DNA of 64,000 nt from [Mycobacterium] nativiensis (GTDB lineage Bacteria; Actinomycetota; Actinomycetes; Mycobacteriales; Mycobacteriaceae): assembly GCF_020172685.1 (NCBI RefSeq), contig NZ_CP083986.1, positions 1,519,119-1,583,118 on the forward strand, written 5' to 3'. Made by a program: the position numbers and the translations under genes. Below the pieces are notes generated by a model. It was not told the DNA's origin. It saw only the letters and a program-made list of their open reading frames with translations, and did not search any database. Positions 38,039 through 49,570 of the stretch are shown piece by piece (position 1 is the first letter of the stretch; every line of letters begins with the position of its first letter).

Positions 38039-38398
38039 CTACCTCGGTACCCCGAACCCGCCGGCACCGCCGTCGGCGCCCAAGCGGGGGACCAGCGGGG
38101 TGATGCCGGGTCCGCCCTGGGGGACTGCGGCCAGGGCGGCGGCGCCGTCGTTGTCCATCGCCTCGTACTCGTGGGCAGCCGTGGTGAGCTTGCCGGCGTT
38201 CGCCGTGATCCGCCCGCGCATCGCCGCCGCAGCGTTGCTCCCGCCGGCGTTGACGCTGCTGGCCGCCGCGCCGCTGGCCTGCCAGGCCGACGCGCTCACG
38301 GCGGGCAGAGTCGGTGCGATCCCAGCTGCGAGCGCCCTACAGCGCTGCGCCAACTCATGCAGGTCGCCCGGGGTGACCCGCAGGGCGGGGGAAGTCAT
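38039..38398 (-). CDS. EspC-like (DUF2580) type VII secretion target
   Basis: The 119-residue protein has the EspC/DUF2580 layout. Helix one is LRVTPGDLHELAQRCRALAA, the turn is around SAWQASG (Trp39), and helix two leads to HEYEAMDND, which contains the YxxxD export motif (Tyr78 to Asp82) used by ESX systems. A flexible Gly/Pro tail follows. Such proteins are secreted as heterodimers with a larger partner. The following gene begins six bases after its stop and is the obvious partner. Which ESX apparatus exports it cannot be told. Confidence 0.85.
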   Translation of the reverse strand: MTSPALRVTPGDLHELAQRCRALAAGIAPTLPAVSASAWQASGAAASSVNAGGSNAAAAMRGRITANAGKLTTAAHEYEAMDNDGAAALAAVPQGGPGITPLVPRLGADGGAGGFGVPR

Positions 38399-38483
38399 GG
38401 GGGAACTGTATTAGAGGATTACGGCGAGCGAAATTCACTGCAGCCTGGAGGCAATGCATGACACGATGGCCGGATATCTGACC

Positions 38484-38559
38484 TGGTGCCCCCGGCAGGA
38501 TTCGAACCTGCGGCCTTCTGCTCCGGAGGCAGACGCTCTATCCCCTGAGCTACGGGGGC
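38484..38559 (-). tRNA. tRNA-Arg (anticodon CCG)
   Basis: On the minus strand a full cloverleaf can be drawn. The 5' acceptor GCCCCCG pairs with CGGGGGC. The D-loop begins TAGCTCAGGGGATAGAGC. The anticodon arm is TCTGC CTCCGGA GCAGA, with CCG in the loop. The T-loop is GGTTCGAATCC. The discriminator A is followed by an encoded CCA. It lies just upstream of argS, as I recall for argV in M. tuberculosis. It also marks the boundary between the accessory block and the core. Confidence 0.95.
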
Positions 38560-38671
38560 GCACGTACTACGGGCGCCATGTGGGCTTTGACAGACTAACG
38601 CATGAATCGGCGGTTCCCGTCACGGGAACGGATTCGGGTCCTGACCACGTCAGACTCTAGGATGGGGCATC

Positions 38672-40318
38672 GTGACCCCCGCCGATCTGGCCGAATTGCT
38701 CAAGAACACCGCAGCCGCGGTGCTGGCCGCGCACGACCTGGACCCCGCTGCGCTGCCCGCGGCCGTCACCGTCGAGCGCCCGCGAAACCCCGAGCACGGC
38801 GACTACGCCACCAACCTGGCGCTGCAGCTGGGCAAAAAGGTCGGCGTCAATCCCCGTGAACTGGCCGGCTGGCTGGCCACCGCGCTGGCCGCGGCCGACG
38901 GGATCGCCTCGGCCGACACCGCAGGTCCGGGCTTCGTCAACATCCGCCTGGACGCTTCGGCGCAGGGCATCATCGTGGCTAACATCGTCACGGCGGGCCA
39001 GAACTACGGCCACTCCAGCGAGTTCGCTCACCTCAACGTCAACCTGGAGTTCGTCTCGGCCAACCCCACCGGCCCCATCCACATCGGTGGTACCCGCTGG
39101 GCTGCGGTCGGCGACGCGCTGGGCCGGCTGCTGAGCACCCAGGGCGCCGCGGTCACCCGCGAGTACTACTTCAACGACCACGGCGCCCAGATCGACCGGT
39201 TCGCCAACTCGCTGATCGCCGCCGCCAAGGGCGAGCCGGCCCCCGAGGACGGCTACGCCGGCGCCTACATCACCGACATCGCTGCCGCGGTGCAGGCCAA
39301 GGCCCCCGACGCCCTGAACGGCCCCGACGCCCAGGAGAGGTTCCGCGAGATCGGTGTGGACCTGATGTTCACCCACATCAAGGAATCGCTGCACGAGTTC
39401 GGCACCGACTTCGACGTGTTCACCCACGAAGACTCGATGCACACCTCAGGCCGGGTCGAGCAGGCCATCGAGCGGCTGCGCGCCAACGACAACATCTACG
39501 AAAAAGACGGCGCCACCTGGCTGCGCACCAGCGCCTACGGTGACGACAAAGACCGCGTCGTGATCAAGAGCGACGGCAAACCCGCCTACATCGCCGGGGA
39601 CCTGGCCTACTACCTGGACAAGCGCGAGCGCGGCTTCAACCTGTGCATCTACATGCTCGGCGCCGACCACCACGGCTACATCGCCCGGCTCAAGGCCGCC
39701 GCGGCCGCCTTCGGTGACGACCCGGCCACCGTTGAGGTGCTGATCGGCCAGATGGTCAACCTGGTGCGCGACGGACAGCCGGTCAAGATGAGCAAGCGCG
39801 CCGGCACCGTGATCACCCTCGACGATCTGGTGGAGGCCATCGGCGTCGACGCCGCCCGCTACAGCCTGATCCGTTCCTCGGTGGACACCCCGATCGACAT
39901 CGACCTGGCGCTGTGGTCGTCGGCGAGCAACGAAAACCCGGTCTACTACGTGCAATACGCGCACGCCCGGCTCTCGGCGCTGGCCCGCAACGCCGCCGAA
40001 CTCGGCATCACCGCCGACGCCCCCAACCTCGGGCTGCTCAGCCACGAGAAGGAGGGTGCGCTGATCCGCAGCCTGGGGGAGTTCCCGCGGGTGCTGAAAA
40101 CCGCTGCGGCGCTGCGTGAGCCGCACCGGATCTGCCGCTATCTGGAAGACCTCGCCGGCGACTACCACCGGTTCTACGACAGCTGCCGGGTGCTGCCCCA
40201 AGGTGACGAGCAGCCGGGTGAGCTGCACACCGCGCGGCTGGCGCTGTGTCAGGCCACCCGCCAGGTCGTCGCCAACGGGCTGGCGATCCTCGGCGTGAGC
40301 GCACCGGAGCGCATGTGA
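38672..40318 (+). CDS. argS: Arginyl-tRNA synthetase
   Basis: GTG 38672 gives 548 residues, a normal length. The N-terminal Add-1 tRNA-recognition domain is followed by the class I catalytic core with [11 protein letters not shown] (HIGH motif) and [11 protein letters not shown] (KMSKS motif). A helical anticodon-binding domain ends the protein at SAPERM. It charges tRNA-Arg with arginine. lysA overlaps its stop by four bases (GTGA), a coupling typical of this actinobacterial locus. Confidence 0.96.
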   Translation: MTPADLAELLKNTAAAVLAAHDLDPAALPAAVTVERPRNPEHGDYATNLALQLGKKVGVNPRELAGWLATALAAADGIASADTAGPGFVNIRLDASAQGIIVANIVTAGQNYGHSSEFAHLNVNLEFVSANPTGPIHIGGTRWAAVGDALGRLLSTQGAAVTREYYFNDHGAQIDRFANSLIAAAKGEPAPEDGYAGAYITDIAAAVQAKAPDALNGPDAQERFREIGVDLMFTHIKESLHEFGTDFDVFTHEDSMHTSGRVEQAIERLRANDNIYEKDGATWLRTSAYGDDKDRVVIKSDGKPAYIAGDLAYYLDKRERGFNLCIYMLGADHHGYIARLKAAAAAFGDDPATVEVLIGQMVNLVRDGQPVKMSKRAGTVITLDDLVEAIGVDAARYSLIRSSVDTPIDIDLALWSSASNENPVYYVQYAHARLSALARNAAELGITADAPNLGLLSHEKEGALIRSLGEFPRVLKTAAALREPHRICRYLEDLAGDYHRFYDSCRVLPQGDEQPGELHTARLALCQATRQVVANGLAILGVSAPERM

Positions 40319-41751
40319 ACGTCCACCCTGCCGGCCCCCGCCACGCCGACGAGATCCACCACGACGGACTGCCGCCGCGGCCCGCGACCGCGCAGCAGCT
40401 GCTGGATCTGGCTCCGAATGTCTGGCCGCGCAACACCGTTCGCGGTGACGACGGCGTGACGCAGATCGCCGGGGTGAAGGTGACCGACCTGGCCGCCGAA
40501 TACGGCACCCCGCTGTTCGTCATCGACGAGGACGATTTCCGCGGCCGCTGCCGCGAGATCGCCGAGGCATTCGGCGGCGGTGACCACGTGCACTACGCCG
40601 CGAAGGCCTTCCTGTGCACCGAAATCGCCCGCTGGATCGACCAGGAGGGCCTGTGCCTGGATGTCGCCACCGGAGGTGAGTTGGCGGTCGCACTGCGCGC
40701 TGGCTTCCCCGCGAAGCGGATCACGTTGCACGGCAACAATAAGTCCGTTGCAGAACTGGAGACCGCGGTCAACGCCGGGGTCGGCCACATTGTGCTGGAC
40801 TCGCTGATCGAGATCGACCGCCTCGACGCCGTCGCCGCGGCGGCCGGTGTCGTGCAGGACGTACTGGTGCGCGTCACCGTCGGGGTCGAGGCGCACACCC
40901 ACGAGTTCATCTCGACCGCCCACGAAGACCAGAAGTTCGGGCTGTCGCTGGCCAGCGGTGCGGCGATGGACGCCATCAGAAAGGTCTTCGCCGCCGAGCA
41001 CCTGCGCCTGGTCGGACTGCACAGCCACATCGGCTCGCAGATCTTCGATGTCGCCGGCTTCGAGTTGGCCGCCCGCCGGGTCATCGGCCTGCTGCGCGAC
41101 GCGGTCGCCGAATTCGGGGTGGACAAGACCGCGCAGCTGTCGGTGATCGACCTGGGCGGGGGACTGGGCATCTCCTACCTGCCGCAGGACGACCCGCCGC
41201 CGATGGCCGAGCTCGCCGAAAAGCTCAGCGCCATCGTGCGCGACGAGTCCGCTGCGGTCGGCCTGCCCACACCGACGCTGGTCGTCGAGCCCGGCCGGGC
41301 CATCGCGGGCCCGGGCACCATCACGCTCTATGAGGTCGGCACCGTCAAAGACGTCGCCGTCAGCGCCTCCGCGGCCCGTCGCTACGTCAGCGTCGACGGT
41401 GGCATGAGCGACAACATCCGGCCCGCGCTCTACGACGCCCACTACGACGTCCGCCTGGTGTCGCGGGGCCCGGATAGCCTGGAAGGTGAAGCTGCCCAGC
41501 CAGAGCTCGCGCGCATCGTCGGCAAGCACTGCGAAAGCGGCGACATCATCGTGCGCGACACCTGGGTGCCCCAAGGCATGGTTCCCGGCGACCTGGTCGC
41601 CGTGGCCGCCACCGGCGCCTACTGTTATTCGATGTCGAGCCGGTACAACCTGCTCACCCGTCCGGCGGTGGTGGCGGTACGGGACGGGAAGGCTCGCCTT
41701 ATGCTGCGCCGGGAAACCGTCGAAGACCTGATCAGCCTGGAGGTGAGGTAA
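40315..41751 (+). CDS. lysA: Diaminopimelate decarboxylase
   Basis: Starting at GTG 40315 (478 residues), the protein has the alanine-racemase-like barrel with the PLP lysine in [10 protein letters not shown], the phosphate loop [19 protein letters not shown], and the substrate-site motif [10 protein letters not shown] contributed by the partner subunit. It converts meso-diaminopimelate to lysine. The N-terminal 30 residues ([15 protein letters not shown]) are the usual mycobacterial extension. The homoserine dehydrogenase gene follows after two bases. Confidence 0.96.
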   Translation: MNVHPAGPRHADEIHHDGLPPRPATAQQLLDLAPNVWPRNTVRGDDGVTQIAGVKVTDLAAEYGTPLFVIDEDDFRGRCREIAEAFGGGDHVHYAAKAFLCTEIARWIDQEGLCLDVATGGELAVALRAGFPAKRITLHGNNKSVAELETAVNAGVGHIVLDSLIEIDRLDAVAAAAGVVQDVLVRVTVGVEAHTHEFISTAHEDQKFGLSLASGAAMDAIRKVFAAEHLRLVGLHSHIGSQIFDVAGFELAARRVIGLLRDAVAEFGVDKTAQLSVIDLGGGLGISYLPQDDPPPMAELAEKLSAIVRDESAAVGLPTPTLVVEPGRAIAGPGTITLYEVGTVKDVAVSASAARRYVSVDGGMSDNIRPALYDAHYDVRLVSRGPDSLEGEAAQPELARIVGKHCESGDIIVRDTWVPQGMVPGDLVAVAATGAYCYSMSSRYNLLTRPAVVAVRDGKARLMLRRETVEDLISLEVR

Positions 41752-41753
41752 CC

Positions 41754-43072
41754 GTGTCCGATACCGCGAGTCCCGTGGGCGTTGCAGTCCTGGGATTGGG
41801 CAACGTCGGCAGCGAAGTCGTGCGCATCATCGAGTCGAGCGCCGATGACCTCGCTGCCCGGATCGGTGCTCCGCTGGTGCTGCGCGGTGTCGGGGTGCGC
41901 CGGGTGTCCGCCGACCGGGGTGTGCCGGTCGAGCTGCTCACCGACGACATCGACAGCCTGGTCTCCCGCAGCGACGTCGACATCGTGGTGGAGCTGATGG
42001 GCCCGGTGGAACCGGCCCGCAAGGCGATCCTGTCGGCGATCGCGCACGGCAAGTCCGTCGTCACCGCCAACAAGGCACTGCTGTCCCGGTCCACCGGCGA
42101 GCTGGCCGAGGCCGCCGAGACCGCGCGGGTCGACATGTACTTCGAGGCCGCCGTCGCCGGCGCGATCCCGGTCATCCGGCCGCTGACCCAGTCGCTGGCC
42201 GGTGACACCGTGGAGCGGGTGGCCGGCATCGTCAACGGCACCACCAACTACATCCTGTCCGAAATGGACTCCACCGGAGCCGATTACCGCAGCGCACTGG
42301 CCGACGCCAGCGCACTGGGCTACGCCGAGGCCGACCCCACCGCCGACGTCGAGGGCTACGACGCCGCCGCCAAGGCCGCGATCCTGGCGTCGATCGCCTT
42401 CCACACCCGGGTGACCGCCGACGACGTCTACCGCGAGGGCATCACCAACATCAGCCCGGCGGACTTCACCGCGGCGCGCGCGCTCGGTTGCACCATCAAG
42501 CTGCTGGCCATCTGCGAGCGCATCACCACCGGTGGGCAACAGCGGGTTTCGGCCCGGGTCTATCCGGCCCTGGTGCCGCAGGCCCATCCGCTGGCCACCG
42601 TCAACGGGGCATTCAACGCCGTGGTGGTCGAAGCGCAGGCCGCCGGCCGGCTGATGTTCTACGGGCAGGGCGCCGGCGGTGCGCCGACCGCCTCGGCGGT
42701 CACCGGAGACCTGGTGATGGCCGCCCGCAACCGGGTGCAGGGCGGTCGCGGCCCGCGTGAGTCCAAGTACGCCCAGTTGGCCATCGCCCCGATCGGCGAC
42801 ATCCAGACCCGCTACTACGTGAGCATGGACGTCGCCGACAAGCCCGGTGTGCTGTCGTCGGTGGCGGCCGAGTTCGCCGCCCACGAGGTGAGCATCGCCG
42901 AGGTGCGCCAGGAAGGCGTGGCCGACCACGAGGGCCAACCGGTCGGTGCCCGCATCGTGGTGGTCACCCACCGGGCCCCCGAATCCGCATTGTCGAAAAC
43001 CGTTGCGGCGCTGTCTGACCTGGATGCAGTCCAGCGAGTCGCCAGCGTCCTACGACTGGAAGGAACAGACCA

Positions 43073-43076
<4 letters not shown>
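41754..43076 (+). CDS. hom: Homoserine dehydrogenase
   Basis: GTG 41754, preceded by GAGGTGAGG, gives 440 residues. The Rossmann motif is [18 protein letters not shown]. Catalytic-domain motifs include [14 protein letters not shown] and [20 protein letters not shown]-terminal ACT domain ([20 protein letters not shown]) supports feedback control by threonine. It reduces aspartate semialdehyde to homoserine. thrC overlaps by four bases. The gene is called thrA in M. tuberculosis. Confidence 0.95.
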
Positions 43077-45111
<2,035 letters not shown>

Positions 45112-45375
45112 GGCGCGCCGCGCCGCAATTGTTGCGCACGGCACGCAACCGCGTTATCCTCGGTCCCGTCCCGCATTCGCGGCATCAGCATCTGGATCAG
45201 ACTGTGATGTCACTGGGATGCCACCAAATTCTTCCCGTTGCTGACGGTTTGCGATTCGACGCCGCCGATACGGGTAAACACCGTTAAACAGTCGACGGTG
45301 TCACGCACTCGGCGACTCCGCTGAATGCACCCAACCCCTCGCGTGACAAAACCGACGAGGGAAGAAAGGAAATCC

Positions 45376-47367
45376 GTGACCGAAACGGACCTCTTCACGG
45401 CTGAAGGCAGCACCGGACAGGATTCGCTGCCGACCCCCCAGAGCACTCCCGAGACCCCGAGCCAGAGCGCTCCCGAGGTCTCATCTGTAAGCACCGGCGG
45501 ACCGGCCGGTGGCGACGACGCTGCGGCGTCGATCCCGGCGGCGGCCTCTGCGCCCGCTGCCACGCCCGAGGCGGACTCGGGCGCTTCGCTGTCGGCGATG
45601 GTGCTGCCCGAGCTGCGGGCCCTGGCCAACCGCGTCGGAGTCAAAAGCTCCTCCGGGATGCGCAAGAGCGAGCTGATCGCCGCGATCCGTGAGGTCACCG
45701 CCAACAGCGGCGAGACGGCCAAGACCGAAGCGCCCAAGGCCGACGCGCCCAAGGCAGAAGAACCCAAGGCCGAGGAGCCCAAGACCGAGGCTGCCAAGAC
45801 CGAGGCGCCCGCCAACGGTGCGGCCAACGGCGTCGAGCCCGCCCGTGTGGAGGCCGACAGCGCCGAAGCGCGGCCTCGACGGGAACGTCGCGGCGCCAAC
45901 CGCGAATCCGGCGCACCCACGGCAGCCAACGGCTCCGAGCCGGACAAGCAGGGCGAACAGCGCAAGCAGGACCGAGCCGAGGACAAGGCCGACCAGGCCG
46001 AGCGGTCCGGTGGCCGCCGCGAGGGAGCCAAGACCGACGAGTCGACGCAGTCCGCCAAGGCTGACGACCAGGGTGGCGACCAGCAGAACCGCGGTGGTGG
46101 CGACGACGACGGCGACGGACGGGGTGGCCGGCGCGGCCGTCGTTTCCGCGACCGCCGTCGCCGTGGCGAGCGCGGTGGCGAGGGCGGCGGCCCCGGCGGT
46201 GACGCCGAACTGCGCGAGGACGACGTCGTGCAGCCGGTCGCCGGCATCCTCGACGTGCTCGACAACTACGCGTTCGTGCGCACCTCCGGCTACCTGGCCG
46301 GACCCAACGACGTCTACGTCTCGATGAACATGGTCCGCAAGAACGGGCTGCGCCGCGGCGACGCGGTGACCGGCGCGGTGCGGGTGGCCCGGGACGGCGA
46401 CCAGCCCAACCAGCGGCAGAAGTTCAACCCGCTGGTGCGGCTGGACTCGGTCAACGGCGGCCCGGTTGAAGAGGCCCGGAACCGTCCGGACTTCACCAAG
46501 CTGACCCCGCTGTACCCGAACCAGCGGCTGCGGTTGGAAACGTCGGGGGAGAAGCTCACCACCCGGGTGATCGACCTGATCATGCCGATCGGCAAGGGAC
46601 AGCGCGCGCTGATCGTGTCGCCGCCCAAGGCCGGTAAGACCACGATCATGCAGGACATCGCCAACGCGATCACCCGCAACAACCCGGAGTGCCACCTGAT
46701 GGTGGTGCTGGTCGACGAGCGTCCCGAAGAAGTCACCGACATGCAGCGCTCGGTCAAGGGCGAGGTCATCGCCTCGACGTTCGACCGGCCGCCGTCAGAC
46801 CACACCCAGGCCGCCGAGCTGGCCATCGAGCGGGCCAAGCGCCTGGTCGAGCAGGGCAAGGACGTGGTCGTGCTGCTGGACTCGATCACCCGGCTGGGTC
46901 GTGCCTACAACAACGCCTCACCGGCGTCGGGCCGCATCCTGTCCGGTGGTGTGGACTCCACCGCGCTGTACCCGCCCAAGCGGTTCCTGGGCGCAGCCCG
47001 CAACATCGAGGACGGCGGCTCACTGACCATCATCGCCACCGCGATGGTCGAGACCGGCTCCACCGGTGACACGGTGATCTTCGAGGAGTTCAAGGGCACC
47101 GGCAACGCCGAGCTCAAGCTGGACCGCAAGATCGCCGAGCGCCGGGTGTTCCCGGCCGTCGACGTCAACCCGTCGGGCACCCGTAAGGACGAGCTGCTGC
47201 TCTCGCCGGACGAGTTCGCGATCGTGCACAAGCTGCGCCGGCTGCTGTCCGGCCTGGATTCGCATCAGGCCATCGACCTGTTGATGAGTCAGCTGCGCAA
47301 GACCAAGAACAACTACGAGTTCCTGGTGCAGGTGTCCAAGACCACGCCGGGCATGGACAACGACTAG
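45376..47367 (+). CDS. rho: Transcription termination factor Rho
   Basis: The start is GTG 45376 after AAAGGA; the upstream ATG 45325 has no such site and would add an unconserved stretch. The 663-residue protein has an N-terminal Rho domain (SAMVLPELRALANRVGVK) and then the Ala/Glu/Lys and Arg/Gly-rich insertion typical of actinobacterial Rho (about 115-275). The RNA-binding fold follows (GILDVLDNYAFVRTSGYLAG), then the RecA-like motor with Walker A SPPKAGKTTIM, the Q-loop and the R-loop region. Rho pulls nascent RNA from RNA polymerase. A 264-base leader separates it from thrB and may mediate autoregulation. Confidence 0.96.
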   Translation: MTETDLFTAEGSTGQDSLPTPQSTPETPSQSAPEVSSVSTGGPAGGDDAAASIPAAASAPAATPEADSGASLSAMVLPELRALANRVGVKSSSGMRKSELIAAIREVTANSGETAKTEAPKADAPKAEEPKAEEPKTEAAKTEAPANGAANGVEPARVEADSAEARPRRERRGANRESGAPTAANGSEPDKQGEQRKQDRAEDKADQAERSGGRREGAKTDESTQSAKADDQGGDQQNRGGGDDDGDGRGGRRGRRFRDRRRRGERGGEGGGPGGDAELREDDVVQPVAGILDVLDNYAFVRTSGYLAGPNDVYVSMNMVRKNGLRRGDAVTGAVRVARDGDQPNQRQKFNPLVRLDSVNGGPVEEARNRPDFTKLTPLYPNQRLRLETSGEKLTTRVIDLIMPIGKGQRALIVSPPKAGKTTIMQDIANAITRNNPECHLMVVLVDERPEEVTDMQRSVKGEVIASTFDRPPSDHTQAAELAIERAKRLVEQGKDVVVLLDSITRLGRAYNNASPASGRILSGGVDSTALYPPKRFLGAARNIEDGGSLTIIATAMVETGSTGDTVIFEEFKGTGNAELKLDRKIAERRVFPAVDVNPSGTRKDELLLSPDEFAIVHKLRRLLSGLDSHQAIDLLMSQLRKTKNNYEFLVQVSKTTPGMDND

Positions 47368-47416
47368 GCGCCGGTTCCGGTATGGACGCCGACTGAGCGT
47401 CGCTCTGCTTCTGCAT

Positions 47417-47459
47417 CGAAGGCTGCAACTCTCCGGAGTTGCAGCCTTCGCTGTTTTTT
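47417..47459 (+). terminator. Canonical intrinsic terminator after rho
   Basis: Fifteen-base arms (47417-47431 and 47436-47450) pair perfectly around a TCCG loop. Six T residues follow at 47454-47459. Hairpins with a true U-run are uncommon in mycobacteria. This one ends the argS-to-rho transcription unit 50 bases after the rho stop. Confidence 0.9.
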
Positions 47460-47543
47460 GATGTTGGTGTCCCCTGGGGCGCTGCCCGTTCGTTCCTTGC
47501 ATGTCAGACGACGCTGTTGGACCATCACCAGAAGGAGAGAACG

Positions 47544-47891
47544 ATGAAATACGCAACGCTGATTTTCACCAGGCCGGGCAGCCACGACGAGGACCTCACG
47601 CCTGCCGAGCAAGCCTCCTTGAACGCGGAATACATGGCTCTGCGGCACGAGTCGCGGTGCGTCGGCGGTGGCCACCTGCAGCCGGTCGAGACGGCGACCA
47701 CGATCCGGGAGGGCCTGACCACCGATGGCCCGTTCGCCGACACCAAAGAGGTGTTCGCCGGCTATTTCGTGATCGACGCAGCCAATCTCGACGAAGCCCT
47801 GGAGTTCGCGCAGCGGATTCCGGCGGTGCGGTTGGGCGGGGCCGTCGAGGTGCGTCCGATCCTCGAGTACCCGGACGAGAAGGGCTATTGA
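47544..47891 (+). CDS. YCII/DGPF-domain protein paired with ECF42 sigma factor
   Basis: ATG 47544 after GAAGGAGAGA gives 115 residues. The family signature DGPF is visible in TTDGPFADTKEVFAGYFVID, and the fold is a dimeric alpha/beta barrel like YciI. Genes for DGPF proteins regularly sit next to ECF42 sigma factors, and they are thought to be members of its regulon. Here the sigma gene overlaps the stop by four bases. The molecular function is unknown. Confidence 0.88.
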   Translation: MKYATLIFTRPGSHDEDLTPAEQASLNAEYMALRHESRCVGGGHLQPVETATTIREGLTTDGPFADTKEVFAGYFVIDAANLDEALEFAQRIPAVRLGGAVEVRPILEYPDEKGY

Positions 47892-49093
47892 TCGACGCGG
47901 TCTTCCGGCGGGAGTGGGGCCGGGTACTGGCCGCACTCATCGGCTTCCTCGGCGACTTCGACCTCGCCGAGGAAGCCGCGCAGGAGGCGTTTGTCCGGGC
48001 CGCCGCGCGGTGGTCCCGGGACGGGGTTCCAGACCAGCCGGTGGCCTGGCTGGTCCGCACCGGACGCAATGTGGCGATCGACCGGATCCGCCGGGAGCAG
48101 ACGCTGCGAGCCAAAACCCAACTGCTCCAAGCCGATCAGCAGGCGAACACCATGGACGACATCGATCTCGATGACAGCACCATCGGTGACGAGCGCCTGG
48201 AGCTGATCTTCATGTGCTGTCACCCGGCCCTGGCGCAGGACGCGCAGGTCGCGCTCACGTTGCGGGCCTTGGGCGGGCTGACCACGGCTGAGATCGCGCG
48301 GGCATTCCTGGTTTCAGAGGAGACCATGAAGCGCCGGCTCAGCCGGGCCAAGGCCAAGATCAAGGCCACGAACATTCCGTTTGCGCTGCCTGCCGATCGG
48401 GTGCTGCCGGACCGGGTGGTGGCCGTGCTCGCGGTGATCTACCTGATCTTCAATCAGGGCTTCACCGACCGTGATGACCTCGCGGCCGAGGCCATCAGGC
48501 TCGGGCGGCTGCTGGCCGAACTGATGGCAGATGAGGCCGAGGCGTACGGGTTGCTGGCACTGATGCTGCTGCACGATTCGCGCCGGAAAGCCCGGATCAT
48601 CGACGGGCAGATCGTGCCACTGGCCGAGCAGGATCGGTCCCTGCACGACCAGTCGAAGGTCGACGCCGGCCGGACCGCACTGGACCACGCCCTGGCGCTG
48701 CGGGTGACCGCCGGGCCCTATGTGCTGCAGGCGGCAATCGCCTCGCTGCAGTGCGAACCGCGCATCGACTGGCCCGAGGTCGTGGCGCTCTACGAGCGGC
48801 TCGAAGAGCTGACCGGATCGCCGGTGGTGGCACTCAACCGGGCAGTGGCCATCGCCGAGGCCGGCGACCCGGGTCATGCGCTCGACCTCATCGACTCACT
48901 TGAGCTCGGTGACTATCGGTATCTGCACTCCACCCGGGCGGAATTGCTGCGCCGTCTGGGCCGCACCGAACAGGCGCAACGCGCGTTCGAGCACGCCCTG
49001 CGGTTCGCTGCGACCGACCCCGAACGTCGATTCCTGCAGCGGCGGCTGTCCGAGCTGCGAACCCCGACGAACGACGGTGCGAGTGCGGAATAG
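47888..49093 (+). CDS. ECF42-group RNA polymerase sigma factor with C-terminal TPR-like extension
   Basis: The likely start is TTG 47888, overlapping the DGPF stop (TTGA), since the product then begins IDAVFRREWGRVLAALIGFL as in ECF42 proteins. Region sigma2 is FDLAEEAAQEAFVRAAARW and AWLVRTGRNVAIDRIRRE. Region sigma4 is ALTLRALGGLTTAEIARAFL followed by SEETMKRRLSRAKAKI. The last 200 residues are a helical TPR-like extension (ALNRAVAIAEAGDPGHALD), a hallmark of the group and needed for its activity. No anti-sigma factor is adjacent. The protein has 401 residues. Confidence 0.9.
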   Translation: MIDAVFRREWGRVLAALIGFLGDFDLAEEAAQEAFVRAAARWSRDGVPDQPVAWLVRTGRNVAIDRIRREQTLRAKTQLLQADQQANTMDDIDLDDSTIGDERLELIFMCCHPALAQDAQVALTLRALGGLTTAEIARAFLVSEETMKRRLSRAKAKIKATNIPFALPADRVLPDRVVAVLAVIYLIFNQGFTDRDDLAAEAIRLGRLLAELMADEAEAYGLLALMLLHDSRRKARIIDGQIVPLAEQDRSLHDQSKVDAGRTALDHALALRVTAGPYVLQAAIASLQCEPRIDWPEVVALYERLEELTGSPVVALNRAVAIAEAGDPGHALDLIDSLELGDYRYLHSTRAELLRRLGRTEQAQRAFEHALRFAATDPERRFLQRRLSELRTPTNDGASAE

Positions 49094-49249
49094 CCGCTGG
49101 TCTGCCGGCGTTGGGCCTCGCAGCGGACCGGTCCACGGATCAAGTTTTGGGGGGCGGCGGCGCAGCTGGCATAATCGAACACCTCAGGTTCCGGTTCACG
49201 TCCGCCTCAATGGCTGACGACCCGGCGACCGACGATCGAAGAGGACATC

Positions 49250-49498
49250 ATGAAATCTGGCATTCACCCCGCCTACGGCGAGACCACCGTGGTCTGCGGT
49301 TGCGGCAACAGCTTCACCACCCGCAGCACCAAGGAGAGCGGCCACATCGTGGTCGAGGTCTGCTCGCAGTGCCACCCGTTCTACACCGGCAAGCAGAAGA
49401 TCCTCGACAGCGGCGGCCGGGTTGCCCGCTTCGAGAAGCGCTACGGCAAGCGCAAGGTCGGTGGCGCAGCTGACGCTGCAGAAGCCGCCGACAACTAG
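49250..49498 (+). CDS. rpmE: 50S ribosomal protein L31 (zinc-binding type)
   Basis: The 82-residue protein starts [20 protein letters not shown] and keeps the four zinc ligands (CGC and [13 protein letters not shown]), so this is the C+ form used under zinc sufficiency. The Ala-rich acidic tail is a common actinobacterial extension. It sits on the 50S subunit near the bridge to the 30S head. The order rho-rpmE-prfA is conserved, apart from the sigma factor insertion. Confidence 0.96.
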   Translation: MKSGIHPAYGETTVVCGCGNSFTTRSTKESGHIVVEVCSQCHPFYTGKQKILDSGGRVARFEKRYGKRKVGGAADAAEAADN

Positions 49499-49506
49499 CG
49501 CCCTCA

Positions 49507-49546
49507 CCGACGCCCGGAACGTGCCTGCACGTCGCCCGGGCGTCGG
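49507..49546 (+). terminator. GC-rich hairpin between rpmE and prfA
   Basis: Perfect 11-base arms (49507-49517 and 49536-49546) flank an 18-base loop, which can form a further short stem (ACGTGC with GCACGT). There is no T-run. It could be a U-less terminator, an attenuator or a processing site that lets L31 be made in excess of release factor 1. Confidence 0.6.
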
Positions 49547-49570
49547 CTTGCGTTCGGGGATGGAGGTGAG

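Noticed and set aside
45325..45375. Upstream ATG start for rho.
   Set aside because: The GTG at 45376 has a good ribosome-binding site and gives the N-terminus expected from other mycobacterial Rho proteins.
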